Source of the DNA: JACKII01 sp963974445 | Lineage (GTDB): Bacteria; Pseudomonadota; Alphaproteobacteria; Bin95 | DNA length: 64,000 bases | Reading direction: 5' to 3' | Assembly (NCBI GenBank): GCA_963974445.1 | Contig: CAXBDI010000003.1 | Location: 8,878 to 72,877, forward strand | In this document: positions 16,961-25,267 of the stretch, piece after piece | How positions within the stretch are numbered: position 1 is the stretch's first letter | Layout of the letters: every line of letters starts with the position of its first letter | The notes under the pieces: model-generated | The model's input: only the letters and a program-made list of their open reading frames with translations | Databases searched by the model: none | Told to the model about the DNA's origin: nothing | Program-made: the position numbers and the translations under genes

Positions 16961-17391
16961 TGCGGCGCAACCTCTCCCTTGATCGCTCGGGTTTGGCCGC
17001 GGAAAACCGCGATCAGGACGCCGGTCTGGTTGCGGACGGCGACATCGTAGATGCCGTTGCGTCCGGCCCTCGCCGTCTCGGTTGCGATGGCGGTCAGCCG
17101 GTCGCCGAGGCGCGCCGGCGCCAGAAAGGTGATCTGGGCCGACTGCGCCAGGTTGGGAATGTTTGCGGAGTTACTGGCGAACGCCATGGCGGTGTCGGCC
17201 AGCGAGAAGATATAGCCGCCATGGCAGACCTCCAGCCCGTTGACCAGATGGTCCTCCACAGTCATGCCCATGGTTGAGGTCCCCGGCGACACAGCCTCCA
17301 GCGCAATGCCAATATGTTTGGAGGCCCGGTCACTGGCCAGCATGGCGGCGGCCGCAGCCTCCGCCAGTTGTTGCGGCGACAGTGACGTCAT
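16957..17391 (-). CDS. PaaI/PaaD-like hotdog-fold thioesterase
   Basis: A 144-residue hotdog protein that probably hydrolyses an acyl-CoA. The central motif VCHGGYIFSLADTAMAFASNS matches the PaaI helix, with the catalytic Asp in LADTA and HGG before it, preceded by MTVEDHLVNGLEV and followed by ARLGDRLTAIATE. PaaI in phenylacetate degradation acts as a safety valve on stalled ring-hydroxy CoA esters; no paa gene is visible here, so the substrate is open. The start at 17391 is fixed by its ATGA overlap with the glutathione transferase stop. Confidence 0.88.
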   Translation of the reverse strand: MTSLSPQQLAEAAAAAMLASDRASKHIGIALEAVSPGTSTMGMTVEDHLVNGLEVCHGGYIFSLADTAMAFASNSANIPNLAQSAQITFLAPARLGDRLTAIATETARAGRNGIYDVAVRNQTGVLIAVFRGQTRAIKGEVAPQ

Positions 17392-17969
17392 CCGGGGATT
17401 GTGGATTGCATCGATTCTCCGGCGTTGCACTCCTTAAACCATTTGGCGATGGCCGGGCGGCCTTCGCGCCAGCCCCAATCGGCGAAGCGGAAATCCAGAT
17501 AGCCGAGCCCGCAGCCGGCGGCGATGGAGGCTGCGTCCAGCCGCGACAGCGCGTCGGCCTCTTCTTCCAATACGTCGAGGACGTTGTTGATCTTGGCGCT
17601 CTGTGTTTCGATCCAGCCGTCCCAGCGCTTTTCCTCCGGGCGGGACGCGAATTCGGCGCGCAACAGCAGGGCCGCGTCGATCAGGCCCTCGGCCTCGCTT
17701 TCACGCCGGACCATCGCCCAGTCGCCAGCGGGATAGAGTGTGCCACCCGCCTGCTCGTTCAGGTAGCGCATGATCATGCGCGAATCGAACAGGTGCTCGC
17801 CATTGTCGAGTTCCAGCACCGGGATCTTTACGATGGGGTTGATAGCCTTGAGTTCTTCGCTGGCGCCGGCGATGGCCGCGAACTCGACACGGTTGGCCAT
17901 GCCCAATTCTAGAGCAGTGACGCGACATTTGCGGACGTAGGGCGAGGTTCCGCCACCGAAGAGCTTCAT
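17388..17969 (-). CDS. Glutathione S-transferase family protein
   Basis: A 193-residue GST. The N-terminal thioredoxin-like domain shows MKLFGGGTSPYVRKCRVTALELG (the active-site Ser precedes PYVRK) and IVKIPVLELDNGEHLFDSRMIMRYL, where cis-Pro and the Asp-Ser pair hold glutathione. The all-helical C-terminal domain follows. This short 'SPYVRK' type is common in proteobacteria and conjugates or isomerises electrophiles. The start at 17969 has AAGGA 10 nt upstream. First gene of the coupled operon with the thioesterase and secreted protein; divergent from the CoA-transferase. Confidence 0.9.
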   Translation of the reverse strand: MKLFGGGTSPYVRKCRVTALELGMANRVEFAAIAGASEELKAINPIVKIPVLELDNGEHLFDSRMIMRYLNEQAGGTLYPAGDWAMVRRESEAEGLIDAALLLRAEFASRPEEKRWDGWIETQSAKINNVLDVLEEEADALSRLDAASIAAGCGLGYLDFRFADWGWREGRPAIAKWFKECNAGESMQSTIPG

Positions 17970-18136
17970 TTTGGACGTTTCCTTCACAAAATCGGCATGT
18001 TGAGGGGGCCTGCGGCCGGTTGGGGCTTGCCGTCCCTAGGCGGACCGTGGCTTTCTGCTAGACCTACAGCTTAGCAGGGCCGGCGCGCGCGCGAAACGGC
18101 CATGGTTTCGAAAAGGTTTCGAAGAGGATCACGCTC

Positions 18137-19345
18137 GTGACAGACCGACTGATGGACGGGCTGGTGGTGCTGGATATTGCCAGTTTCATCGCCGCCCCCG
18201 TCGCCACCACCATCCTGGCCGATTTCGGCGCCGACGTGATCAAGGTCGAGGCCCCCGGCGGCGACGGCTTCCGGGCGCTGCACGCCGGGCCGGGCATGCC
18301 GGATACCGAGGACCGCGACTTCGCCTGGATGTGCGACAACCGCTCGAAGCGAGGCTTGTGCCTGGATTTGGCGAGCGACGGCGGCCAGGAAATCCTGCGC
18401 AGGCTGATCGCCAAGGCAGATGTGCTGGTCACCAACTTCCCGATGCCCGTGCGCCGCAAACTCAAACTGATGTACGAGGATGTGGCGCACCTGAACGACC
18501 GGCTGATCTACGCCAGCCTGACCGCATATGGTGAGGAGGGGCCGGAATCGGAGCGCACCGGCTTCGACTCGACGGCGCTCTACGCCCGCACCGGCATGAT
18601 GGACATGATGCGCGCGCCGGGCGCGGCTCCCGTGCGCTCCCTGCCGGGCATGGGCGATCATCCGACCGGCACGGCGCTGTTCGGCGCGATCATGACCGGC
18701 CTCTACCGGCGGGAGAAGACCGGCAAGGGCAGCCACGTCTCGACCAGCCTGGTGGCGAACGGCATGTGGATGAACGGATTTTTCGGCCAGGCGGCGCTGC
18801 TGGGGGCGGACGTGCAATTGCGTCCGCACCGGGACGACGCGCCGAACGCCATGGCTAACCACTACTGCGCCAAGGATGGCCGCTGGTTCATTCTGGCCGT
18901 GCTCAACGAGGCGAAGCAGGCGCCGCTGCTGTTCCAGGCGATGGGCCGACCCGATCTGGCCGACGACCCGCGCTTTGCCGACCAGGCGGCCAGGCGCGAG
19001 AACTCTCTGGTGTTGACCAAGGTCATGGACGGCATCTTCGCCCTGCACGATTGGGCCTACTGGAAGGAGCGGCTGGACGCGGTCGGCGTCACCTATGGCC
19101 AGGTCGCGAAGATGGAGGACTTAAGCAGCGACGCGCAACTGAAACATGCCGGCGCGGTGGTGCCGGCGGCGGCTGACTTCGGCGGCGACTGGGCCGTCGG
19201 CACGCCGGTTCTGGTGCGGGACGAGGCCAAGCGCCCGCCCGCCGCCGCGCCTGCGGTCGGTGAGCACAATGCGGAGATTTTGGCTGACCTCGGCTACTCC
19301 GCGTCCCAGATACAGCAGTTCGTAGCGGCAGGTGTGTTGAAGTGA
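18137..19345 (+). CDS. CaiB/BaiF family (class III) CoA-transferase
   Basis: A 402-residue protein with the interlocked-dimer CoA-transferase signature: GLVVLDIASFIAAPVATTILADFGADVIKVE at the start, WMCDNRSKRGLCLDLASDGGQEIL, and GMGDHPTG, in which Asp174 fits the catalytic Asp169 of formyl-CoA transferase. Class III enzymes move CoA between carboxylic acids through aspartyl-CoA intermediates. Start is GTG at 18137, supported by AGAGGA 8 nt upstream. Its stop overlaps the GTG of the following exporter (GTGA), so the two are translationally coupled, which hints that the exporter handles a related acid. Confidence 0.92.
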   Translation: MTDRLMDGLVVLDIASFIAAPVATTILADFGADVIKVEAPGGDGFRALHAGPGMPDTEDRDFAWMCDNRSKRGLCLDLASDGGQEILRRLIAKADVLVTNFPMPVRRKLKLMYEDVAHLNDRLIYASLTAYGEEGPESERTGFDSTALYARTGMMDMMRAPGAAPVRSLPGMGDHPTGTALFGAIMTGLYRREKTGKGSHVSTSLVANGMWMNGFFGQAALLGADVQLRPHRDDAPNAMANHYCAKDGRWFILAVLNEAKQAPLLFQAMGRPDLADDPRFADQAARRENSLVLTKVMDGIFALHDWAYWKERLDAVGVTYGQVAKMEDLSSDAQLKHAGAVVPAAADFGGDWAVGTPVLVRDEAKRPPAAAPAVGEHNAEILADLGYSASQIQQFVAAGVLK

Positions 19346-20529
19346 TTGCAACCCGCGAAACCTTGCCGATCCGCGGCGCCAGCCTGATCGCCCTGCTGAC
19401 GGCGCTGGCGGCGTTGGGGCAGTTCGCCTCCAGCGTCTACCTGCCGTCGATGCCGGCGATACAGCAGGCCCTGAACGCCTCGCGCAGCGAGGTGCAATTA
19501 ACCATGACGGCCTACCTTGCCGCGTTCGCGGTGATGCAGGTGGTCTATGGGCCATTGGCCGACCGCTTCGGACGCCGGCCGATCATGTTGTCCGGCGGCA
19601 CGCTGTTCGTCGCCGGCAGCCTGCTGTGCATGGCGGCCAACAGCATCGAATGGGTGATTTTCGGCCGCATTGTCCAGGCGATAGGGGCGTGCGCCGGTGT
19701 CGTCGCCAGCCGGGCCACGACCCGCGATCTGTTCGAAGGGCCGGACCTCAGCAAGGTGATGGTGACGATCGCCATGGCCTTTTCCGCCGTGCCGGCGCTG
19801 GCGCCTATCATCGGCGGCGCCCTGCAGGAGGCCGCCGGTTGGCGCGCCAGCTTCGCCGCCTCCGCGCTGTTCGGCGGCATCGTGCTGTTGGCAGTGACGG
19901 TCTGGCTGCAAGAGACCAACCGCAGCGTCCAGGCCCGCCTCAGCTTCGCCTCGATCTGGGATGGGTACAAGATCGTCGGTTGCCACAAGCAGTTCCGCGC
20001 CTACGCGTTCACCACCGCGGCGACCATGGGCGGGCTGTTCGCCTTTCTGACCGGCTCGCCGGCGGTGGCCATCGACGACGCCGGCCTGTCGCCGCTGGAG
20101 TTCGGGCTCTACCCGGCGCTGTCGATCCCGGCGTTTATCGTCACTGGCATCATCGTACGCAAACTGGTCGCGAAGACTGGCGACGCACCATTGATGCGCG
20201 CCGGCGCAGCCCTGGCGGCGTTAGGCGGCCTCGCCATGCTGGCGGTGGCGTGGAGCGGCCAGGTGACGGCGCTCAGCATTCTCGTCTGCATCACCATATT
20301 CGTCGCCGGCATGGGCTTCGTCTTTTCGCTGGGACACGCCGGCGCTCTACGCCACTTCCGCGAGCGCGCCGGGGTCGCGTCCGGCCTGATGGGCGTGCTG
20401 CAATTGGGTTCGGCCGCGCTGTTTTCCGGCGTGGTCGCGGCATTCGCCAGTTGGGGCGCCACCGGATTTGCGCTCGGCATGGCGATTGCCGGTGTCGCAG
20501 CGTTCCTGTTCTCCCGCGGTTGCCGATAG
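19342..20529 (+). CDS. Bcr/CflA family MFS drug exporter
   Basis: A 395-residue, 12-helix major facilitator. Motif A-like VYGPLADRFGRRPIML follows the second helix (residues 64-80) and AFSAVPALAPIIGGALQE fits motif C of drug/H+ antiporters. FASSVYLPSMPAIQQAL in the first periplasmic loop is the Bcr/CflA hallmark. Founding members export bicyclomycin, chloramphenicol or cysteine; here the substrate is unknown. It starts with GTG inside the CoA-transferase stop codon. The ORF continues to 20529 with no terminator visible before the AT-rich gap that leads the next cluster. Confidence 0.9.
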   Translation: MIATRETLPIRGASLIALLTALAALGQFASSVYLPSMPAIQQALNASRSEVQLTMTAYLAAFAVMQVVYGPLADRFGRRPIMLSGGTLFVAGSLLCMAANSIEWVIFGRIVQAIGACAGVVASRATTRDLFEGPDLSKVMVTIAMAFSAVPALAPIIGGALQEAAGWRASFAASALFGGIVLLAVTVWLQETNRSVQARLSFASIWDGYKIVGCHKQFRAYAFTTAATMGGLFAFLTGSPAVAIDDAGLSPLEFGLYPALSIPAFIVTGIIVRKLVAKTGDAPLMRAGAALAALGGLAMLAVAWSGQVTALSILVCITIFVAGMGFVFSLGHAGALRHFRERAGVASGLMGVLQLGSAALFSGVVAAFASWGATGFALGMAIAGVAAFLFSRGCR

Positions 20530-20617
20530 CGCCGCGATTCATTGTTATTGTTAACGTGTTGTTAGGGTCAACGGTTCGTTAATCCTCTCTCCTGACCATG
20601 ATTGCAGGGGAGATCGG

Positions 20618-21319
20618 ATGGGGCTTGCCCGCCGTGCCTTTTGCGCATTGCTGCTGTTGGCCGTGGCCGGTTGCGCGGCGGAGTCGGCCCGCCGGGTCGA
20701 TCAGCTCAGCCGCGACGATGGCAAGACGCCTCGCGTTGCGCTGATGCCGTTGGATGTCGCGCTCAGCCGGGTCAACGCCGGCGGGTCGCAATCTCCGGTC
20801 GCGGAGTGGACGACGGCGGCGGAGCGCAACCTGACCCTGGCGCTGCGCCTGGCGGCGAAGCGGCGCGGCCTGATGCTGCGCCCCGTCGCCGAGGCCGTCT
20901 GGCGCTCCGAAGAGTTCGAGCAAACCCGTCTGTTGCAGAACGCGGTGCAGACGGCGGTGCGGACCCATCAGTTCGGCAGCAGTGAGGACCGATTGCCAGG
21001 CAAGGAGGGCCGGCTCGGCTGGACACTGGGCCAGGGCGCCCTGGCGTTGCGCGACCGGTTGCAGGCGGACTACGCCCTGTTCGTGTACTTGCGTGACAGC
21101 TATTCCAGCACCGGCCGGCGGGTGCTGACCGCGGCTGCGGCCCTGCTGATCGGCTATCCGCTGAGCGGCGGCGAGCAGATCGGCGTCGCCTCGCTCTACG
21201 ATCTTCGCAACGGCAATCTGGTTTGGGTGCGAGAGCTGGACCGGACGACCGGCGACCTGCGCAATCGCGAAGACGCCGCCGAAACCGCCGAGGCGCTGCT
21301 GAAGGACTTCCCTGGGTGA
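20618..21319 (+). CDS. Lipoprotein of unknown function (first of a three-lipoprotein cluster)
   Basis: A 233-residue predicted lipoprotein: signal sequence with lipobox AVAGC (Cys19) and Ala at +2, favouring outer-membrane sorting. The mature part contains RVALMPLDVALSRVNAGG near the start, two helical stretches, and LQADYALFVYLRDSYSS, then EQIGVASLYDLRNGNLVWVREL. This last pattern resembles the 'strand-DLRTGELVW' hairpin of periplasmic GNA1162/CsgG-like lipoproteins, but the match is too weak to name a family. Its TGA overlaps the GTG of the M48 protease gene, so the two are coupled. An AT-rich 88-nt gap with several TTGTTA repeats precedes it. Confidence 0.75.
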   Translation: MGLARRAFCALLLLAVAGCAAESARRVDQLSRDDGKTPRVALMPLDVALSRVNAGGSQSPVAEWTTAAERNLTLALRLAAKRRGLMLRPVAEAVWRSEEFEQTRLLQNAVQTAVRTHQFGSSEDRLPGKEGRLGWTLGQGALALRDRLQADYALFVYLRDSYSSTGRRVLTAAAALLIGYPLSGGEQIGVASLYDLRNGNLVWVRELDRTTGDLRNREDAAETAEALLKDFPG

Positions 21320-22458
21320 GGTGGGCCGCCCTCCTGCTGCTACTGTTGCTGGCCGCGTGCGGCGGTGGCGCGCTTGCGCCATTGCAGCCGCAATCGCGCC
21401 CGCTGCAGGTCTCCGACGAGGCAGGGTTCTGGCAAACCGCCGGCCGGACGGAGGCGGGCCTGCAGCGCTCGCCCCTGCTGATCCGCGACCAGGAATTGAA
21501 CCGGTATGTTCGGGGCGTCGCGTGCCGGGTGGCGGGGCCGTATTGCGGCGACATCCGCGTCTATCTGGTGCGCGAGGCCGGCCTGAACGCCTCCATGATG
21601 GCGAACGGCGCGATGCTCGTTCAATCGGGGCTGTTGCTGCGGATGGGCGACGAGGCGCAGTTGGCGGCGGTGATCGCCCACGAAATCGGCCACTATGTCG
21701 AACGCCACACATTCGAGAAGGCGGAGCAGGCGCGGCGGCTCGGCGACCTGCGGGCGTGGACGGTGCTGTTCGCGCTCACCCTCGGCGCGCCAGGCTTGGG
21801 CGAGGCGGCGGAGGTGGCGGAGATACTGGAGCGGTTCGCCTTCAGCCGCGAGCAGGAACGGGCGGCGGACCTGTTCGGGCTCCGGCTGATGGCCAAGGCC
21901 GGGTATCCGCCGATGGCGGCGGCGGAGGTCTGGCAGTTGGCGCACGACGTGCGGGGCGACCGGCGAACCTCGCTCACCAGCCGCCTGCTCGCGACCCATC
22001 CCGCCCCGGACGAGCGGCGGGACCGGTTGAGACAAGCGGCGGCGGCGATGCCCGGCGCAATGGCGGAGCGGCATCGCGGCCCGTATCGGGCGGCGCTCGC
22101 GCCGTTCCGCAGCCAGTTCTTTGCGGACGAGGTGCGCCTGCGGCTGCCGACCGAAACGCTGAACCTGTTCCGCCAGTTGGAGCAGCGCGACGGGCTGGAC
22201 GCGGTCCTGGCCTTCCATTGGGGCGAGGTCTACCGCCTGCGCGGTTGGCAGGACGACCGGGAGATGGCGTTGAAAACCTATGCGCGCGCCTTGCGCCTGC
22301 CGGACCCGCCGGCGGAGACCCATCGGGGCATCGGCCTGGTCCGCTTGGCCAAGGGGCAGACCCGCGGCGCGCGCTTCGCCTTCGAGCGCTATTTGCGCGC
22401 GGCCCCGGCGGCGGACGACGAGGCCATCGTCCGCTCCTACATCGCGCAAATGCTGTAG
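21316..22458 (+). CDS. M48 family metalloprotease lipoprotein
   Basis: A 380-residue lipoprotein protease: lipobox LLAAC (Cys15, Gly at +2), zinc motif HEIGH at residues 122-126 in AVIAHEIGHYVERHTFEKAEQ, and the third ligand Glu in REQERAADLFGLRLMAKAGY. A C-terminal region of about 90 residues (VLAFHWGEVYRLRGWQDDREMALKTYARAL) looks like TPR helices. This layout resembles outer-membrane BepA/LoiP quality-control proteases, which degrade or help assemble beta-barrel and LptD-type substrates. The GTG start at 21316 overlaps the upstream stop as GTGA; starting further upstream would lose the signal peptide. The next lipoprotein follows after 5 nt. Confidence 0.88.
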   Translation: MRWAALLLLLLLAACGGGALAPLQPQSRPLQVSDEAGFWQTAGRTEAGLQRSPLLIRDQELNRYVRGVACRVAGPYCGDIRVYLVREAGLNASMMANGAMLVQSGLLLRMGDEAQLAAVIAHEIGHYVERHTFEKAEQARRLGDLRAWTVLFALTLGAPGLGEAAEVAEILERFAFSREQERAADLFGLRLMAKAGYPPMAAAEVWQLAHDVRGDRRTSLTSRLLATHPAPDERRDRLRQAAAAMPGAMAERHRGPYRAALAPFRSQFFADEVRLRLPTETLNLFRQLEQRDGLDAVLAFHWGEVYRLRGWQDDREMALKTYARALRLPDPPAETHRGIGLVRLAKGQTRGARFAFERYLRAAPAADDEAIVRSYIAQML

Positions 22459-22463
22459 CCGCG

Positions 22464-23039
22464 ATGCGATTGGGGGCCATCCTGCCGCTGCTGCTGCTCG
22501 CGATGCTGGCTGCGTGCGGCGGCATTGAGGCGGTGCGGCCGGGACGGGTGGAGATCGGCGGCGGCCTGTCCGTTCAAAGCGCACCGGCCTGGAATCGCTT
22601 ACCGGCCGAAACGCTGGGCGCGGATCAGGTTTGGAGTCAGGATGGCCCGGCGCTGGATCGCCTGCTGTTCCTGGCGGGGCGGGCGGAGGGCGAGCCTTTG
22701 CTGCAACGGAGCCGGGCGCGAAGATCGCTGCAGTTTCAGGCGGCCATGACACCGACGGAAATCGCCGAGCTATGGGCCAGCGAGTTGGCGTTGGCCGGCT
22801 ATCGGGCGGTCGAGGTCGGACGCCTGCAACCGGCAGCGTTCGCGGGCCGGAATGGCTTTCGGTTTCAGTACGCCTATGCCGACGCTAACGGATTGATTTT
22901 CGACGGTTTCGCCATTGGCACCGTCGTCGCCGGGCGGCTCTATTTCATCGCCTTCGCCGGCACCCGCGCTCACCACTTCCGCGCCTATTGGCCGGCGGCG
23001 ATGCAGGTGATCGGGTCAGCTCAGATTGCGACGGGATAG
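22464..23039 (+). CDS. Lipoprotein of unknown function (third of the cluster)
   Basis: A 191-residue predicted lipoprotein with lipobox LAAC (Cys18, Gly at +2). The mature chain has QSAPAWNRLPAETLGADQVWSQDGPALDRLLFLAGRAEGEPLL, then FQAAMTPTEIAELWASELALAGYRAVEVGRLQPAAFAGRNGFRFQYAYADANG and a C-terminal YFIAFAGTRAHHFRAYWPAAMQVIGSA. The organisation suggests a small alpha/beta domain; the family was not recognised. Its position 5 nt after the M48 protease gene and the matching OM-type lipobox suggest a partner or substrate adaptor of that protease; this is inference from context. Confidence 0.75.
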   Translation: MRLGAILPLLLLAMLAACGGIEAVRPGRVEIGGGLSVQSAPAWNRLPAETLGADQVWSQDGPALDRLLFLAGRAEGEPLLQRSRARRSLQFQAAMTPTEIAELWASELALAGYRAVEVGRLQPAAFAGRNGFRFQYAYADANGLIFDGFAIGTVVAGRLYFIAFAGTRAHHFRAYWPAAMQVIGSAQIATG

Positions 23040-23084
23040 CTCTAGACGGCTGATTTATCGCCTTTATTTCCATATCACTCCTCT

Positions 23085-23103
23085 CCCCGGGCTTGACGTG
23101 GGG
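23085..23103. repeat. Half copy of the composite palindrome
   Basis: CCCCGGGCTTGACGTGGGG at 23085-23103 has the GC arm, the (C)TTGAC loop and the closing G run of the left halves of the 95-nt palindromes at 1541, 42735 and 50015. The CATGC segment and the matching right half are not evident downstream; instead GAAATGCCGCGG follows. It is probably a degraded or partial copy lying just after the third lipoprotein gene. Confidence 0.45.
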
Positions 23104-23210
23104 TGGCGGAGAAATGCCGCGGTTCATGACACACGCCCTGCCGCGGGTCGGGCTGGATAAGGTGGCGTAGCAGCGAAAATTTGAGGCGCCGCGCCCACCA
23201 CCCGCCGCGC

Positions 23211-23316
23211 CGTCTTTGCGAGCTCGGTCGAAGGCCGGGCGTGGCAATCCAGCTAGCGGTCCGGGCGTCCGGCTTCCTGGGTTGCTTCGTTGCCCTCCGG
23301 GCGCCTCGCAATGACG
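23211..23316. repeat. Palindromic intergenic repeat, second type (106 nt)
   Basis: The ends are inverted copies with one mismatch: CGTCTTTGCGAG (23211-23222) and CTCGCAATGACG (23305-23316). An inner pair, GCAATCCAG (23244-23252) and CTGGGTTGC (23277-23285), again pairs with one mismatch. The wording 'TTGCGAG...GGCAATCCAG...CTGG.TTGC...CTCGCAATGACG' is a pattern known from dispersed repeats in alphaproteobacterial genomes. It sits between the convergent third lipoprotein and lepA genes; the rest of 23040-23367 shows no gene. Confidence 0.6.
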
Positions 23317-23367
23317 CCGAAGGAAGAGTATGCAATGCCGCTGGTATCAGCATTGCAAGAAGCGCGA

Positions 23368-25170
23368 TCAGTCGTCGCTCATCTTTAGCGCCGCAATGAA
23401 GGCGCTTTGTGGGATTTCGACGCTGCCGAACTGGCGCATCTTTTTCTTGCCCTCTTTCTGCTTTTCCAGCAGCTTTTTCTTGCGGGTGATGTCGCCGCCA
23501 TAGCATTTGGCGGTGACGTCCTTGCGCATGGCGCTGATGGTTTCGCGCGCGATGACCTTGGCGCCGATAGCCGCCTGGATTGGGATTTTGAACAACTGGC
23601 GCGGAATCAGGTCTTTCAGACGCGCGCAGAGCGCCCGGCCGCGGTGCTCCGCCTGGCTGCGGTGGACGATGGTCGATAGCGCGTCCACCGGCTCGCCGTT
23701 CACCAGGATGGAGAGCTTGACCAACTGGCCCTCCTCATAGCCGACGATGTGGTAATCGAAGCTGGCATAGCCGCGGCTGATCGATTTCAGGCGGTCGTAG
23801 AAGTCAAAGACGATCTCGTTCAGCGGCAGGTTATAGACCAGCATGGCGCGGTTGCCGGCGTAGGTCAGCTCCTGCTGGACGCCGCGGCGCTCCTCACACA
23901 GCTTCAGGACGGAGCCCAGATGCTCGTCCGGCAGCAGGATCGTCGCCTCGATCCAGGGCTCCTCGATCTTCTCGATGCGGCTGACGTCCGGCATGTCCGC
24001 CGGATTGTGCATTTCCAGCATGGAGCCGTCGGTCATGTGCATGCGGTAGACGACGCTAGGCGCGGTGGCAATCAGGTCGATGTCGAATTCGCGGTCGAGC
24101 CGCTCCTGGATGATCTCCAGATGCAACAGCCCCAGAAAGCCGCAGCGGAAGCCGAAGCCGAGAGCGGGAGAGCTTTCCGGCTCGAACTCGAAACTGGCGT
24201 CGTTCAGGCGCAGCTTGGCCAGGCTGTCGCGCAGGTGCTCGAAATCGGCGGCGTCTACCGGAAACAGGCCGCAGAACACCACGGGCAGGTTTGGCTTGAA
24301 GCCCTCCAGCGCCTCGGGCGCCGGCTTGCGGTCGTTGGTGATGGTGTCGCCGACATTGGTATCGGCCACCGCCTTGATCGCCGCGTTGACCCAGCCGATC
24401 TCTCCGGGCCCCAGTTCGCCGGTCGACAGGCGCTTCGGCGAGAACACGCCGACGTCCTCCACATCATAAACCGCGCCGGTCTGCATCATGCGCATACGCA
24501 TGCCTTTTTTCAGCACGCCGTTCATGACCCGGGTCAGCACGATGACGCCAAGATACTGGTCGTACCAGCTATCGACCAGCAGCGCCTGCAGCGGGGCGTC
24601 GGCGTCGCCCACGGGCGGCGGCAGGCGTTGGACCAGCGCCTCCAGCACCTCCGGCACGCCGAGGCCGGTCTTGGCGGAGATCAGCAGTGCGTCCGAGGCG
24701 TCGAGGCCGATCACGTCCTCGATCTGCGCCCGCACCTGCTCGACTTCAGCCGCCGGCAAGTCGATCTTGTTCAGGACCGGAATGATTTCGTGGTCGTTCT
24801 CGATGGCCTGGTAGACGTTGGCCAGCGTCTGCGCCTCCACCCCTTGGGTCGCATCGACGATCAGCAGCGAGCCCTCGCATGCCGCCAGCGACCGGCTGAC
24901 CTCATAAGAGAAGTCGACATGGCCGGGGGTATCGATCAGGTTCAGGTAGTAGGTCTCGCCATCCGCCGCCGGATAAACCAGGCGCACGGTCTGCGCCTTG
25001 ATGGTGATGCCGCGCTCGCGCTCGATATCCATGCTGTCGAGCACCTGCGCGTGCATTTCGCGCTCGGTCAGGCCGCCGCAATGCTGGATCAGGCGGTCGG
25101 CGAGCGTCGATTTTCCATGATCGATATGGGCGATGATGGAGAAGTTGCGGATGCGGGCAAGGTCTGTCAT
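23368..25170 (-). CDS. lepA: Elongation factor 4 (ribosome back-translocase)
   Basis: LepA is a membrane-associated ribosomal GTPase that acts on mistranslocated or stalled ribosomes and in initiation. The 600-residue product starts MTDLARIRNFSIIAHIDHGKSTLADRL, with the P-loop AHIDHGKS, the DTPGHVDF and NKIDLP G motifs, then the EF-G-like domains and the LepA-specific C-terminal domain ending in the KKKLLEKQKEGKKKMR basic segment. Normal length. The open frame extends upstream of 25170, but that part lies antisense to nothing conserved and runs into glmS. It lies 97 nt downstream of glmS on the same strand. Confidence 0.97.
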   Translation of the reverse strand: MTDLARIRNFSIIAHIDHGKSTLADRLIQHCGGLTEREMHAQVLDSMDIERERGITIKAQTVRLVYPAADGETYYLNLIDTPGHVDFSYEVSRSLAACEGSLLIVDATQGVEAQTLANVYQAIENDHEIIPVLNKIDLPAAEVEQVRAQIEDVIGLDASDALLISAKTGLGVPEVLEALVQRLPPPVGDADAPLQALLVDSWYDQYLGVIVLTRVMNGVLKKGMRMRMMQTGAVYDVEDVGVFSPKRLSTGELGPGEIGWVNAAIKAVADTNVGDTITNDRKPAPEALEGFKPNLPVVFCGLFPVDAADFEHLRDSLAKLRLNDASFEFEPESSPALGFGFRCGFLGLLHLEIIQERLDREFDIDLIATAPSVVYRMHMTDGSMLEMHNPADMPDVSRIEKIEEPWIEATILLPDEHLGSVLKLCEERRGVQQELTYAGNRAMLVYNLPLNEIVFDFYDRLKSISRGYASFDYHIVGYEEGQLVKLSILVNGEPVDALSTIVHRSQAEHRGRALCARLKDLIPRQLFKIPIQAAIGAKVIARETISAMRKDVTAKCYGGDITRKKKLLEKQKEGKKKMRQFGSVEIPQSAFIAALKMSDD

Positions 25171-25267
25171 GGCCGCTGATATAAGCGATCGCGGGCGGAC
25201 TGGCGAGAGGGCGAAATAGCGTCGGTTCGGCGCTGCCGTCCGCTGGGCCGGTATTCGGCGGCGGCGG

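Noticed and set aside
23749..25179. 476-codon plus-strand frame opposite lepA
   Set aside because: Antisense shadow of a conserved GTPase; no domain and skewed residues (His, Arg, Gln).
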